From assembly GCA_038380435.1 (NCBI GenBank), contig JAWZYU010000005.1:39516001-39580000 (forward strand): a stretch of DNA of 64,000 nt. Direction: 5' to 3'. This DNA comes from Ryuthela nishihirai. Taxonomy: Eukaryota > Arthropoda > Arachnida > Araneae > Heptathelidae. Shown piece after piece: positions 21,359-33,656 of this stretch. The translations under genes and the position numbers were made by a program. Each line of letters begins with the position of its first letter. The stretch's first letter is position 1. The notes below the pieces were generated by a model that was not told the DNA's origin, searched no databases, and worked only from the letters and a program-made list of their open reading frames with translations.

Positions 21359-24300
21359 TCATCATCATCATCCTAACGCAGACATGGGCTACGGAGGTCC
21401 AACCACACCGTGCAGTTTAGTTCTCCATGCAAGTTTTCCTGGGCTACATCTGCTGCACTGGCCACTGCAAACCAATTTTAACAAGGTCCTGTTTGACATT
21501 GTCTGCCCACCGCATCCTAAGTCTCCCCCCCCCCCCTTCTGAGGCCTTTAGGAGCACAATTCATAACCCTATTCGCCAATCTATAATTATCCATATGGGT
21601 AACATGGCCAAACCAACGGAATATCTCTCTGCACAATATGCTGCTTAAAGGAGGTTGCCGACTCTTTTGCCTAACCTTATTATTACTTACAAAGTCAAAC
21701 CACCTAATGCCCAAGATACTGCCTAAGCATCTAGAATCAAAAGCATATAGTTTCCTGTTATCTTGTTTACAAAGTGTCCAAGTTTCACTACCATAACTAA
21801 CCCTTGAAAGAACCAAACTGTTATAGTCTAATTTTAGTCTTTAGGTGTATACGCCTATTTCTCCACACTCTCCAAAGATTCTTAAAAGTCCCGGCAGCAA
21901 TCCCTATTCGTCTGTTAATCTGATGCCGCACATCACCATTGTCTGTTACATAGCTCCCAAGATAATTAAACTGTGACACCTGCTCAAGACTGCAACCATT
22001 CAGATTAACTGAATCACTGCCTGCCTGACCAATTTTCATTACTTTAGTTTTCTCTCTGTTTATAACCAAACCTAATCTGCTACCAGTCTCATCAACAGCT
22101 CGAATGAAAGAATTCATCTCATCAACATCATTTGTCAAAAGGGGTAAATCATCAACAAAATCTAAATAAGAAATTTTCGTATCTCCAGCCCATTTAAGGC
22201 CAAAATCTTTCCCTTGAAGTGAATTTCACATAATATAATCAATAACCAAACTAAAGAGAAAAGGAGACAAAATGCACCCTTGTCGAACACCAGAAGTAAT
22301 GCTAAACCAATTGCTACAAGCCTTACCAACTCTCACACACGACTCAGTGTTATTATAGAGGGCTTTCATTATATTAACTAACTTGTCTGGTATACCATAT
22401 GATATCACAATCAACCATAAATTATGACGAAAGTCGAAAGCCTTTTTGAAAGAACAAAGCTAGCAACCAAAGGTTTCTGAAACTCTAAACAATTCTCAAG
22501 AATTTGCCTAAGTGAAAATATCTGATCCACACATCCCCTACCACTTCTGAATCCACATTGCTCATCACGCAATTGACTGTCAACCAGATTCTTAATTCTA
22601 TTAAGCACAATCATGGAAAGAACTTTACTTGGAACAGAGAGTAGGCTAATACCCCTATAGTTATCACAAGAACTGCGATCACCTTTTTTGAAAATAGAGA
22701 TAATAATAGCTCTGATAATGATCTTTCCTTAGGAACCATGCCATTATCATAAAAGATTTTCAAAATTTCAGACATCCAAGTGGTAACCGAAACATTCCCA
22801 GCTCTAAGCATTTCGGTAGTAATTTCATCTACCCCTGGGGATTTATGAAGTTTAAGTTTAGAAACAGCCAAAATAACTTCAGATTGTGTTATAGGGCCAA
22901 CATTAAAGCCACCAATGCATCTATCATCATTGCAAACAATGGGAGTAGAGCTAACCACATTGTTTAGAACATCACTGAAATGCTCAGCCCACCTAGGCAT
23001 GACAGAATCCTCCCGTCTATAACCTTACCTTGTTTATCCTTCAATCCTGGTATGCTTGTCCGTTTTCTACCACATAAAACATTAATTATCTGGTACAGCT
23101 CTTTGCTGTTGTGCTGCCTAACTGCTACTTCCGCTTTGTCAGCCAAGCCATCACGCCAAAGATTCTTATCAGTAGCTAACTGATCCTTTACACGTTTATT
23201 AAGCTCTCTCTAATCCTTTCTATTTGGACTAGTAGGGTACTGATTAAGGACATTGCTGCAGTTCCTTCTTTCTGAATTAAGCTCAAGTGTCTTATCACTC
23301 AAATAATTCTGTCTCCTCTGCTCCTTTTTTCCTAAAAGAACACTGTTAGTTTCCAAAAAAGCCTGTTTAAAATTGCCCCATTCTTCCTCAACTTCAGTAG
23401 TAAGCAAACCATGAGTGTCATAATGACTAAGTAATCTATCATGGTAAGCTTTAGCTATAACTGGACCTTTCAGAGCTTCAGTATTAAAGGTAAATTTTTT
23501 AGCATTAGCACAGCGCTTTTTAAGTTTAAGTTGCAAGACACTTTTAAGAAGGTAATGGTCAGATCCAATTTCAGCTCCCCTATATGACCTGGTATTCCTA
23601 ACAGAACTAGCCCATTTGCTGTTAATTAATATATAATCAATCATATTCTTATGCAGCCCATCAGGTGAAACCCATGTGTATTTATGTATGTCGCGGTGTT
23701 TGTAACATGTGTTAGTTATTCTGAAACCATTGAGTTTACTTACCTGTAGGAGACGTTGCCCTTTGCCATTGCAGCTACCAATACGAAAAGGGCCTATCAC
23801 CCCTCCCCAAAGGTCTGAGTCAGTACCAACTTTGGCATTGAAGTCACCTAGAACAAGGTAATATCTCGTTTCTTGACAGAATTCAAAATATCCTGAAGTT
23901 GTCCGTAAAACCTATCCTTAATATCCTCATCGGTATCCTTGGTGGACCTCATCGGTATCCTTGGTGGCATAACAACAGATAACATTCAATTCTTTAACGC
24001 ATGTCTGAAATTTTGCTGTAAGAAACCTTTCATTAATGCACTCATATCCTAGAAGAGCATGACTAGCGTGTCAGCTGAGAAGCAGACCCACGCCTTGGTG
24101 ATGTTTATTGTCTTCCCTACCTGAAAAGAGAAATTTAAGATTATTTTTAAGAATCTGACCTTTATCTGTCCATCTGGTCTCTTGCAAGCCGAGATTATGT
24201 AAATTATAACGGTGGAATTCTTGCGTGAGGACATCATAAGAAAAAGCTCTGTGCAAAGTCCTCATATTCCAACTACCTATGGAGAGAAAAAAGTTAGCTG

Positions 24301-24905
24301 GATGTTTAAAGAAACTATGTTTATTGAGAGAGGGAATTCCGACAACATCAAACAGCCTCCTAATCGCAGACATGGGGCAAAGACCCGTTCCCCCACTACT
24401 AAAGGCTGAAGCCATCTACACTGGAAGACTTCCTCCAATGTAGAATTTGACGATGCCAGTAGAAGCGAAGAGTTCAGGTGCCTGCGATTTCCTCTGCTCA
24501 GGATTATCCACCACCTGATAAATCATCACCAATGAATCTATTCACTTGGGGCTGTGAAGCCACAAACAAACAGAAAACACAGCCGTAGATTCTCCCTCAA
24601 CAGAAGCCCACCTGTGCAGCAAATTCAGGGTCCATAATCAAGCTCAGTGCTGTAATTCAGTCTAGTCCAGTAGGTTTATATGGTCAGCACCAGAACTCTG
24701 TGTGGTTGACCACTCCTCAGCAGGGTAGAAAAAAAAGAAGTAGCCATAGTTGTCCAGATCAGTAGGCCACACTAATCTGGCAGCCCTCGCCTTCCGTTCA
24801 CTTCCACAAGAGAGTATCTCTTTTGAAAGGTACTAACGGTCTGCACCATGAGAAATCGGGGTAGGACATTAGGTGCTAGACCTGGCCGGTTCTATGCATC
24901 ATCAG
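21359..24905 (-). mobile_element. RTE-like LINE copy II, full length, broken
   Basis: The tail ATCATCATCATCC is at the left (21359-21373), followed by CTAACGCAGACATGGGCTAC. The 5' end is near 24905 (AGGTGCTAGACCTGGCCGGT-like text), matching copy III there. Coding landmarks on minus are RT (22414-22226 GVRQGCILSPFLFSLVIDYI; 22138-21821 NREKTKVMKIGQAG), palm (22614-22411), linker (23146-22964) and endonuclease (24415-24071 WNMRTLHRAFSYDV; 23800-23210 SDHYLLKSVLQLKL). Size is about 3.55 kb. It interrupts LINE-B ORF1 between VKFGDNK and IYLNEHL. Frameshifts and stops make it inactive, although divergence from copies I and III appears low. Confidence 0.85.
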
Positions 24906-25385
24906 AGGGTATCACTAATAAAAAATCACAGGATATGTCCTGTAGACATGGAACACATGAAATACTAAGCTGAAAAAAATTGGTTTGCCATGAGTGGGAT
25001 TCGAACCCACGTCTCCAGAAAACATGCCTGGTATGCTACCACTACACCACCAGTGGGTAACCTTTTCTCAGCTTGTGTGACCTTATAAACTTTCCGGATT
25101 TTTTTATTCGATTGGAACAGTGGCGCCATCTATCTGGAAAGTGGACAACTCTGTTGCCTCATACAGATGGTATTAATATTTGTCACTCACGCTCATAGCG
25201 TTAAAGCAATAAATCACTAGTAAGGAATCTCAAGATATGCTCTGTAAACATGGAACTCATGAAATAATAAGGTGAAAAAAATTGGTTTTGCCATGAGTGG
25301 GATTCGGACCCACCTCTTCAGGAAACAGGGAACGTGGGTTCGAACCCACTCACGGCAAAACAAATTTTTTTCAGCTTATTATTTT
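24906..25385 (-). repeat. tRNA-Gly-like SINE with direct and inverted duplication
   Basis: A roughly 100-bp unit (ATCACTAATAAAAAATCACA ... GGGATTCGAACCCAC) appears at about 24915-25012 and again at about 25208-25306. The second unit is then mirrored: TGCCATGAGTGGGATTCGGA (25291 on) faces GGTTCGAACCCACTCACGGC (25338 on), with outer A/T-rich ends GGTGAAAAAAATTGG and complement. The whole sits between the 5' end of RTE copy II and the continuation of LINE-B ORF1. Confidence 0.65.
24986..25056 (-). repeat. tRNA-like head (Gly-like), not a functional tRNA
   Basis: On minus it begins CCACTGGTGGTGTAGTGGTA (A box) and has a perfect T-arm GTGGGTTCGAATCCCAC with B box. It is 71 nt long. The acceptor stem has two mismatches, and base 33 of the anticodon loop is A instead of the near-invariant T, so it is read as the tRNA-derived promoter of a SINE. 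Confidence 0.6.
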
Positions 25386-26162
25386 ATAATAAGATATACT
25401 TAAATGAACATCTAATCAAAATCGCTAAGCAACTTTTTTACTTAACAAAGCAGTTTAAAATAAACAATGGATTTCAGTTTACATGGATCAAGGACAGTAA
25501 AATATTTTTAAGATACTCTTCGAAGTGAGGAAGATTTACAGAAAATTAAGACTTAATGAATGAGGAAACTGAAATCACTTGTGATATTAAAGGATATCTC
25601 TGACTTCAAAAATTATGTAGAAGTGAATGAATCACATTTCGTAATTCTACATCATAACCCAGGAAGTCTTAGGCAAAATTGTGATGAACTTTTAGTATTT
25701 TTGAAATCTCTTAAATATAGTTTTGAATTGATTATGTTAACTGAGATCTGGGTTAAGGATTATGAGGTTAATCTATGTAATATTCCAGGGTATATTAGTT
25801 TCTTTAGTTGTAGATTTTATATAGATCTAGAGGTGTAATTGTGTATGTTAGGAATAGTTTGTCAAATTTTGTACATTTTGGTATGAATATGAATACAGCT
25901 GAAGGTATACATGTGTGTGATAATGTGATAATAATACTTCAGTAATTTTAATCTATAGATCTCATGCATACAATATTGAATTGTTTATTGATGAATTTTA
26001 CGCAATTATGAAAAACATAAAAAGTAGTATAATTTATATATTGGGGGCATGAACACTGATTTACTAAAAGATGTAAGTGAATATAAGGATTGTATGTCAG
26101 AATTTGGTTTTAGACATTATATTAATATTCCCACAAGAATTCGAGAATATTCAACTTTTATA

Positions 26163-27656
26163 CAGGGTGTCTCAAAAATGTAGGTACAAACTTTTAGGGG
26201 AGGTAGATAACATCTAAAGGAATGAGAATTACATAGGAACCCATAACCCGAAACGTCACCGTAAGTCAATAGGCGGCGCTGTTCATCAGTGCGCTAGAGG
26301 GGAAATTTCGGATATCCTCATTCAAGCGGTAGTCGGCTTACGAAGAGCATGCAAAAGTATTCGAACAGGGAGCTGGCAGACATGCACTGGAATAGCTGAG
26401 GGCAACGGACGAGTCGCTCAACGAATGTATCAAGAACGCTTCCCACACAGACATGTACTGGGCCAACGTTTGTTTGCACGTGCGCATCAAAATTTGTGCG
26501 ATTATGGGTCATTGAGGTAGCAGAAGTGAGAGCAGGCCACGATCGACGCATACTCCCGCCATGGAAGAAAGTGTGTTGGATGCCGTGGAGACTAATCCTA
26601 GTACCAGCACACGTGCCGTTGGCTCTGCCTTAGGAGTGTCTCGTTGCAGTGTACAACGTGTTTTGCACGGCGAGTCTTTACACCCCTTTCATCTCCAAAA
26701 GGTTCAGTTACTTCTTCCCGCAGATCATCCTGCACGTGTGTGTTTTGCGCAGTGGTATCTCCAAGAAAGTGCCCAAGATGTGAATTTCCCAGCTTATGTT
26801 TTGTTTACTGATGAGGCCAGTTTCACTCGGGATGGCGTATTCAATCAGCACAATGCGCATTTGTGGGCTCACGAGAATCCCCACGGTGTGCGCACCCATG
26901 CGGCACAACATCGTTTCGCAGTAAATGTGTGGGCAGGTTTGGTCGGCGACTCCTTAGTCAGGCCATACCTTTTACCATCCCGCATGACCTCCGCGAAGTA
27001 TCTGATCGTTCTGGAACAGGTTCTACCAGGCTTACTTGCCCATGTTCCTGCAAATGTGATACGCAACATGTGATTTCAACATGATGGGGCGCCTCCCCAT
27101 TATGGAAGGTGTGTTCGTGCGCATTTGAACATATCTTTTGGGCAACGATGGATTGGGCGTGCTGGACCAGTTGACTGGCTCCCACGCTCACTTGATTTAA
27201 CGAGCGTTATTGATTTCTCGAGCCTTTATTGATTTCTTTCTGTGGGGGCCCCTCAAAGCTACCGTGTATGAATCGCCTGTGGAGTCTGACATGGATCTCG
27301 TGGCAAGGTTCGTCTGCGCTGCTGCTACTATCAAAGAAACTCCAGGTGTGTTCGACCGTGTCCGGCAATCAATGCTCCGTCGGTGTCACGCCTGCATCGC
27401 GTCTCATGGTGGAAACTTCGAGCATCTGCTGTAACATTATGAAATGTATCATCTAGTACGCCATTTGTAATAATTGTGTCCAATAAATGTTTTTCTATTA
27501 ATCACTAATAAATGTTTTCCTATTAATCACTGTCTTGTGTCCTCTGCTACCACTTTCCCATGACGTTTCCGGTTATGTGTACTTATGCAATTCTCATTCC
27601 TTTAGATGTTATCTACCTCCCCTAAAAGTTTGTGCCTATATTTTTGAGACACCCTG
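26163..27656 (+). mobile_element. Tc1/mariner-superfamily transposon with intact ends
   Basis: Terminal inverted repeats of 68 bp (26163-26230 and 27589-27656) begin CAGGGTGTCTCAAAAATGTA and match at 66 of 68 positions. Similarity continues inward for about 30 bp. TA dinucleotides flank the element (26161-26162 and 27657-27658), the target duplication of this superfamily. It carries one decayed transposase gene and lies inside the endonuclease domain of LINE-B. Length is 1,494 bp. Confidence 0.9.
26340..27434 (+). pseudogene. Mariner-like transposase pseudogene
   Basis: Catalyses cut-and-paste transposition when intact. The N-terminal helix-turn-helix region is frameshifted (26340-26560, with QERFPHRHVLGQRLF). 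From 26561 the frame is open: TRAVGSALGVSRCSVQRVLH (second HTH), then VLFTDEASFTRDGVFNQHNA (first catalytic Asp), then a stop at 27071-27073 in what should be a Trp codon before FQHDGAPPHYGR (second Asp). Near 27195-27230 a frameshift and a local repeat damage the third acidic motif. The C-terminus reads FFLWGPLKATVYESPVESD to HGGNFEHLL, with a TAA at 27432-27434. The pattern fits the mariner-like group common in insects and chelicerates. Confidence 0.85.
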
Positions 27657-28280
27657 TATACCATGGTTTAGTTAGGAAAAAATCTGAAACTCATAACGTA
27701 GAGGTTGCTTTATGTGAAATTAGTATAACTGATCATTTTCCATTACTGCTTAATGTTAAGTATCCAAATGGGATTTTACAAAAATCCAAAATTAATGTGT
27801 GCCTTGAAAACTTGAATGTTAATGCTGTTTCCAAAATATTTACAAAAATGGCCTTTCCATTAAAAGGCATGAGTAAAATTTAGGTTAAAAATTCTGGGAA
27901 AAAGGAATGGATAACTAATGAAATTATACAGTTAATCAATATGAAAAAAATATTTATATGAAGCATAAAAGATACTTTGTTAATTTTGAGATAAAAATGG
28001 AATATGATAATCTAAAATAAATTGGTGAAAAAGGCAAATCAAAAAGGCTAAGGAAAATTTTTTATCAAAGGGAGTTTAACAAATGCGGAAAAGATTCAAG
28101 CAGTGGAAATGTGATGATGTAATTTTGGCCAATGATTGCACACAAAGAATATTGCCTAAATCTAATGACTTATTTTACACAGGTGATACCATTAATAGTC
28201 ATTTAATTAAATGCGGAACATTTATTGAAGATAATATTATGTATTCAGACAATAAGAATAATTCCTCTGTACCATTATCA

Positions 28281-31200
28281 ACATCATCATCATCATCATC
28301 AAGCAGCCATGGGCTACGGAGGTCCAACCAGACCGTACAATTTAGTTCTCCAAGCACATCTGTCCTGAGCTACATCTGCTGCATCCGGCCACTGCACACC
28401 AATTCTAACAAGGTCCTGTTTGACACTGTCTGCCCACCGCAGCCTAGGTCTCTAGGCACACTGTTCATAACCCTATTCGCCAATCTATAATTATCCATAC
28501 GGGCAACATGGTCAAACCAGCGGAGTCTCTCTCTGCACAATATGCTTCTTCAAGGAGGTTGCTAACTCCTTTGCCTAATCTGATCATTAGTTACAAAGTT
28601 AAACCATCTAATGCCCAAGATACTGCGTAAGCATTTAGAATAAAAAGCATCTAGTTTCCTGTTATCTTGTTTACATAGCGTCCAAGTTTCACTACCATAA
28701 CTAACCCTAGAAAGAATCAAACTATTATACAGTCTAATTTTAGTCTTTAAGTGTATACGCCTATTTCACCACACTCTCCATAAATTGTTAAAAGTCCCAG
28801 CAGCAATCCCAATTCGTCTGTTAATCTCATGCTGCACATCACCAGTATCTGTTACATAGCTCCTAAGATAATTAAACTGTGACACCTGCTCAAGGCTGCA
28901 ACCATTCAGATGAACTGAATCACAACCTGCCTGACCAATTTTCATCACTTTAGTTTTCTCTCTGTTTATAACCAAACCTACTCTACTACCAGTTTCATCA
29001 ACAGCTCGAATGAAAGAGTTCATCTCATCAACATCATTTGCCAAAAGAGCTAAATCATCAGCATAATCTAGATCAGAAAGTTTCGAATTTCCAGCCCATT
29101 TAAGGCCAAAATCTTTCCCTTGAAGTGAATTTCGCATAACGTAATCAATAACCAAACTAAAGAGAAAAGGAGACAAAATGCACCCTTGTCGAATACCAGA
29201 AGTAATGCTAAACCAATTGCTACAAGTCTTACCAACTCTCACGTATTATTATAGAGAGCTTTCATTATGTTAACTAACTTGTCTGGTATACCATATGATC
29301 TAATACTCAGCCACAAATTATGACGACCAACAGAGTCGAAAGCCTTTTTGAAATCAACAAAGCTGGCAACCAAAGGTTTTTGAAACTCTAAACATTTCTC
29401 AAGTATCTACCTAAATGAAAATATCTGATCCACACATCCCGTACCACTTCTGAATCCACATTGCTCATCACGCAATTGACTGTCAACCAGATTCTTAATT
29501 CTATTAAGCACAATCATGGAAAGAACTTTCCGTGGAACAGAGAGTAGGCTGATACCCCTATAGTTATCACAAGAACTGCGATCAACTTTTTTGAAAATAG
29601 GGATAACAATATCTCTGGTAAATTCCTTAGGAACCATGCCTTATCATAAAAGATATTCAGAATTTTAGTCATCCAAGTGGTAACCGAAACATTCCCAGCT
29701 CCAAGCATTTCCGTAGTAATTTCATCTACCCCTAGGGATTTATATAGTTTAAGTTTAGAAACAGCCAAAATAACTTCAGATTGTGTTATAGGGCCAAAAT
29801 TAAAGCCACCAATGCATCTATCATCATTGCAAACAATGGGAATAGAGCCAACCACATTGTTTAGAACATCACTGAAATGCTCAGCCCACCTAGCTATGAC
29901 AGAATCCTCACTTTCTATAATCTTACCTTGTTTATCCTTCAATCCCTGTATACCTGTCCGTTTTCTACGACACAAAACATTAACTATCTGGTACAGCTTT
30001 CTGCTCTTGCGCTATCCAACTGCTTCCTAGGTTTTGTCAGCCAAGCCATCAAGCCAAAGATTCTTATCAGCAGCTAACTGATCCTTTACACATTTATTAA
30101 GCCCTCTGTAATGCTTTCTATTACGACTAGTAGGGTATTGATTAAGGACATTCCTGCAGTTCTTTCTTTCCGAAATAAGCTCAAGTGCCTTATCACTCAG
30201 ATAATTCTGTCTCCTCTGCTCCTTTTTTCCTAAAAGGGTACTGTTAGTTTCCAAAAAAGCCTGTTTAAAATTGCCCCATTCTTTCTCAACTTAAGTAGTA
30301 AGCAAACCATGACTGTCATAATGACTAAGTAACCTATCATGGTAAGATTTAGCTATAACTGGGTCTTTCAGAGCTTCAGTATTAAAGGTAAAATTTTTAA
30401 CATTTAGCACAACGCTTTTTAAGTTTAAGTTGCAAGACACTGTTAACAAGGTAATGGTCAGATCCAATTTCAGATCCCCTATATGCCCTGGTATTCCTGA
30501 CAGAACTAGCCCATTTGATGTTAATTAATATATAATCAATCATATTCTTATACAGCCCATCAGGTGAAACCCACGTGTATTTATGTTTTTATGTATTGTA
30601 TTGTTTTTATGTATGCGGTGTTTGTAATATGTGTTAGTTATTCTGAAACCATTGAGTTTACTTACCTGTAGAAGACGTTGCCCTTTGCCATTGCAGCTAT
30701 CAATACCAAAAGGGCCTATCACCCCTCCCCAAAGGTCAGAGTCAGTACCAACTTTGGCATTGAGGTCACCTAGAACAAGGGTAATATCTCCTTGACAGAA
30801 TCAAAATATCCTGAAGTTGTCCGTAAAACCTATCCTTCTCATCCTTAGTGGGGGCATAACAGCAGATAACATTCAAGTCTTTAATGCTTGCCTGAAATTT
30901 TGCTGCAGGAAACCTTTCATTAATGCACTCATATCCTAGAATTGCATCACTAGCATGTCTGCTGAGCAGCAGACCCACACCTCGGTGATGCTTTCCATCC
31001 TCCCTCCCTGTAAAGAGAAATTTAAGGTTATTTTTAAGTATCTCACCTTTACCTGTCCATCTGGTCTCTTGCAAGCCTAGAATATCTAGGTTATAGCGCT
31101 GGAATTCCTGCGTGAGGACATCAAGAGAATAATCTTTATGTAAAATCCTCACGTTCCACGTTCCTGCATAGAGAAAATGATTAGTAGGATTTTTAAAGAA

Positions 31201-31838
31201 ATTAGTTTTATTGAGATTGGTAGGGCCAACAATATCAAACAACCCTCTGATAGCAGGCATGGGGCAAATATCTGTTTTTCCTCCGCTAAAGGCTGAAGTC
31301 ACCGATGCTGGTAGGAACTTCAGGCACCACCTTTTCAAGTGCACTTTTTCAAGAGCCATATGGCCTGCCTGAGACAGATTACTCCAGTTTAGGCTTGACG
31401 TTGCCCAACTAAGTAAGGTTCAGGTACCTGCGATGTCCTCTGATTAGGATTATCCACCAGCTGATATAATGTATCTCATGCCTCTGTTCATTTAGGGCTG
31501 GCAACCCAGAAGCAAACAGAAAACACAGCGGCAGATTCTCCCTCAACAGAGGCCCACCAGTACACCAAATCCAGGATCCATAATCAAGCTGAAATCCATA
31601 ACAAGTCCAGTCTAGTAGGTATAAATGGTCACCAGGACCATGTGAAGTTGACCACTCCTCAGCAGGGTTGAAAAAAAAATGGCCATAGATGACCAGGTCA
31701 GTAGGCCATATTGAACTGGCAGCCCTCTCTTTCCATCCAAAAGAGAATATCTGTTTTGAAAGGTACTAGCGGCCTGCACCCACAAGAAGTCGGGGTCGGA
31801 CATTAGGTGCTAGACCTGGCCGGTTCTGTTCATCATCA
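28281..31838 (-). mobile_element. RTE-like LINE copy III, full length, broken
   Basis: (ATC)n at 28282-28300 and CAAGCAGCCATGGGCTACGG mark the 3' end. The 5' end is at about 31838 (GGTGCTAGACCTGGCCGG), the same end point as copy II. The longest coding piece is the N-terminus at 31359-30766: MALEKVHLKRWCLKFLPASV, then GTWNVRILHKDYSLDV, NLDILGLQETRWTGKGE, RHHRGVGLLLSRH-like text. RT covers 29637-28766 (IRQGCILSPFLFSLVIDYV, LDYADDLALLANDVDE). The endonuclease/RT layout and (GAT)n tail are those of copy II. It splits LINE-B upstream of its RT domain. Confidence 0.85.
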
Positions 31839-32660
31839 CTAGGGATTGGTACACAGCTCTCCTTCCCGTTTATGCCTAGCTACCATCAACAACCCAAATT
31901 TAACTATCTTAGTTGAAACTACGGCTTATGAGCTTTACAATATTATAAACAATTTATATGCTAGAAAAGCAGTTGGAATTGATATAATAACTCTAAAAAT
32001 GATTCATATTATTAGTAAATATCATTTAGGTTTCATAGTTCATATAATAAATGAATCATTTACGAGTGGAATATTTGTTGCCTGAAGATAATGTATTTTC
32101 TAATTATAGACCAATATCGATCTTATCAGTTTTTATTAAGTAATAGAAACCTTAACGAAAAGAAGACTTATGTTTGGAATTTACTGGCTCGATATTTAAG
32201 AGTATTGATTTGGATAGAAAAACCTCAGCTCTATTTATTGATATTGAAAAGGCTTTTGATTTGGTTAATCATGAAATTTTACTGAAAAAATTGTATGCAA
32301 TTGAGGTAATTGCTATCAGTGGTTTGCATCTTAATTATATAATAGACAACAAGCAATTACTTTGAGTAATGTTGCAAGTAAATTTCAGACTATGAAAACA
32401 GGAGTACCACAGGGCTTTGTGTTAGGACCATTGTTGTTTCTCATTTATGTTAATGATTTATGTTCATTGAAGCTAAATGGTAATTTTATTAGTTTTGCAG
32501 ACCACACTGGTACAATTTATCTTCTGATAATATTGAAAGATTAAAAGAAGAAACGGATTCAAGTTTATTTACCTTGAAGAATATTAAAAAAACTAAATTC
32601 ATTTTATTTGAATTGAAAGCTAATCTTCGAATTAATGGTAAAACTCCACAATACATATTG

Positions 32661-32880
32661 TACTGTCGCTCAAAAAAGTATCCGAACACTACGGTTGATT
32701 ACAAAATTCAGAAAAAAATATCTGGCAACGACTTCTTTAGAAATTAGTGAGCTGGCAACCTTCGTGTCACGTGACACGAAGGTTGCCAGCTCACTAATTT
32801 CTAAAAAAGTCGTTGCCAGATATTTTTTTCTGAATTTTGTAATCAACCGTAGTGTTCGGATACTTTTTTGAGCGACAGTA
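32661..32880. mobile_element. 220-bp near-perfect palindrome (foldback MITE) with TA flanks
   Basis: The arms 32661-32770 and 32771-32880 are reverse complements at 109 of 110 positions. The single mismatch lies in GACTTCTTTAG versus GACTTTTTTAG. The centre is CGTGTCACGTGACACG, without a loop. Ends read TACTGTCGCTCAAAAAAGTA, with TA at each end as expected for Tc1/mariner-type insertion. The insert breaks LINE-B between 32660 and 32881. The open frame crossing it is an artefact of the palindrome. Confidence 0.9.
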
Positions 32881-33656
32881 CACCAAGTAATGATGAATGC
32901 TCTTGTGAATTAATTGAACAGGTACAAGAATATAATTTTTGGGTATTTCGGTGTTTTTATTAATTCAAAATTGAACTGGACAACTCATGTTAACTATCTA
33001 TTGAACAAATTAAGATATATTTTATAGAAAGTTTATAAATAAATTAAAAAAATGGTATCGGCAAAATTTTTACATACCTTATATTTTTCTTGGGTTTATT
33101 TTAGATTCTAATATGGTATTATGTAGTTGGGGCGGAGTCTATAAAACTAATATATTAATGAAATTAAATAGTCCCCATAACAGAATAGTAAAATATGTGC
33201 TCCCTCTTCGAGTTTTCCAATATACAAATTCATTAAATATTAATGATATTATGAATGTCAGACAGTTATACTTGTTCAGAACATTGTTCATTTTGTTTAA
33301 AAATCAACATTGGATTCAAAAAGATAATAGCAAGCAAAATTTAGGATGTGGTGGTTCTTTAAGGTGCGAATGGCACACACAAAAGCATAATGCATAGGCA
33401 TTTTTATTATGTGGCTCCTAGATTATTTAATTCTTTAGATATAAATCTCATGAGCGAAAGCTCTGAGGCAAAATTTAAACAAAAATTAAAATTATACTTG
33501 CTGAGTATTTTTCATATTGATTCCTTCGTCACATGTCATTAGCCTTATTCTCCCATTGGTTGTATTTAAATACTGTTAATTTTTCAGTTTCTTTAATGTA
33601 TATTTTTTACTAGTAATAGAGGAAGATGTAAATTTTAATTTCCATATCATATATTA

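Larger units (their letters stand above)
20800..33650 (+). mobile_element. LINE-B (CR1/Jockey-type), split by at least four later insertions
   Basis: The original element reads as collinear pieces on +. ORF1 coiled-coil and core lie at about 20870-21358 (RENNVEIVGIPE-like text; YRDLWLKN) and continue at 25386-25558 (IYLNEHLIKIAKQLFYLTKQ, NGFQFTWIKDSKIFLR). ORF2 endonuclease starts at 25560 (FVILHHNPGSLRQNCDEL) and runs to 26160 (NIPTRIREYSTFI), then 27659-27890 (ALCEISITDHFPLLLNV). Linker and RT cover 28083-28280 and 31839-32640 (ARKAVGIDIITLKM, DIEKAFDLVNHEILLKKL, GVPQGFVLGPLLFLIYVNDL). The C-terminal part spans 32881-33540. Gaps correspond to an RTE copy plus tRNA-like repeat (21359-25385), a mariner-like element, a second RTE copy and a palindromic MITE. 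It is heavily mutated. Confidence 0.8.

Noticed and set aside
24986..25056. A tRNA-Gly gene on the minus strand.
   Set aside because: T-arm and A/B boxes are good, but the acceptor stem has two mismatches and anticodon-loop base 33 is A; the sequence is repeated nearby within a SINE-like unit.
32635..32871. A 78-codon ORF with internal symmetry.
   Set aside because: It is the 220-bp palindrome read through; its two halves are reverse complements.
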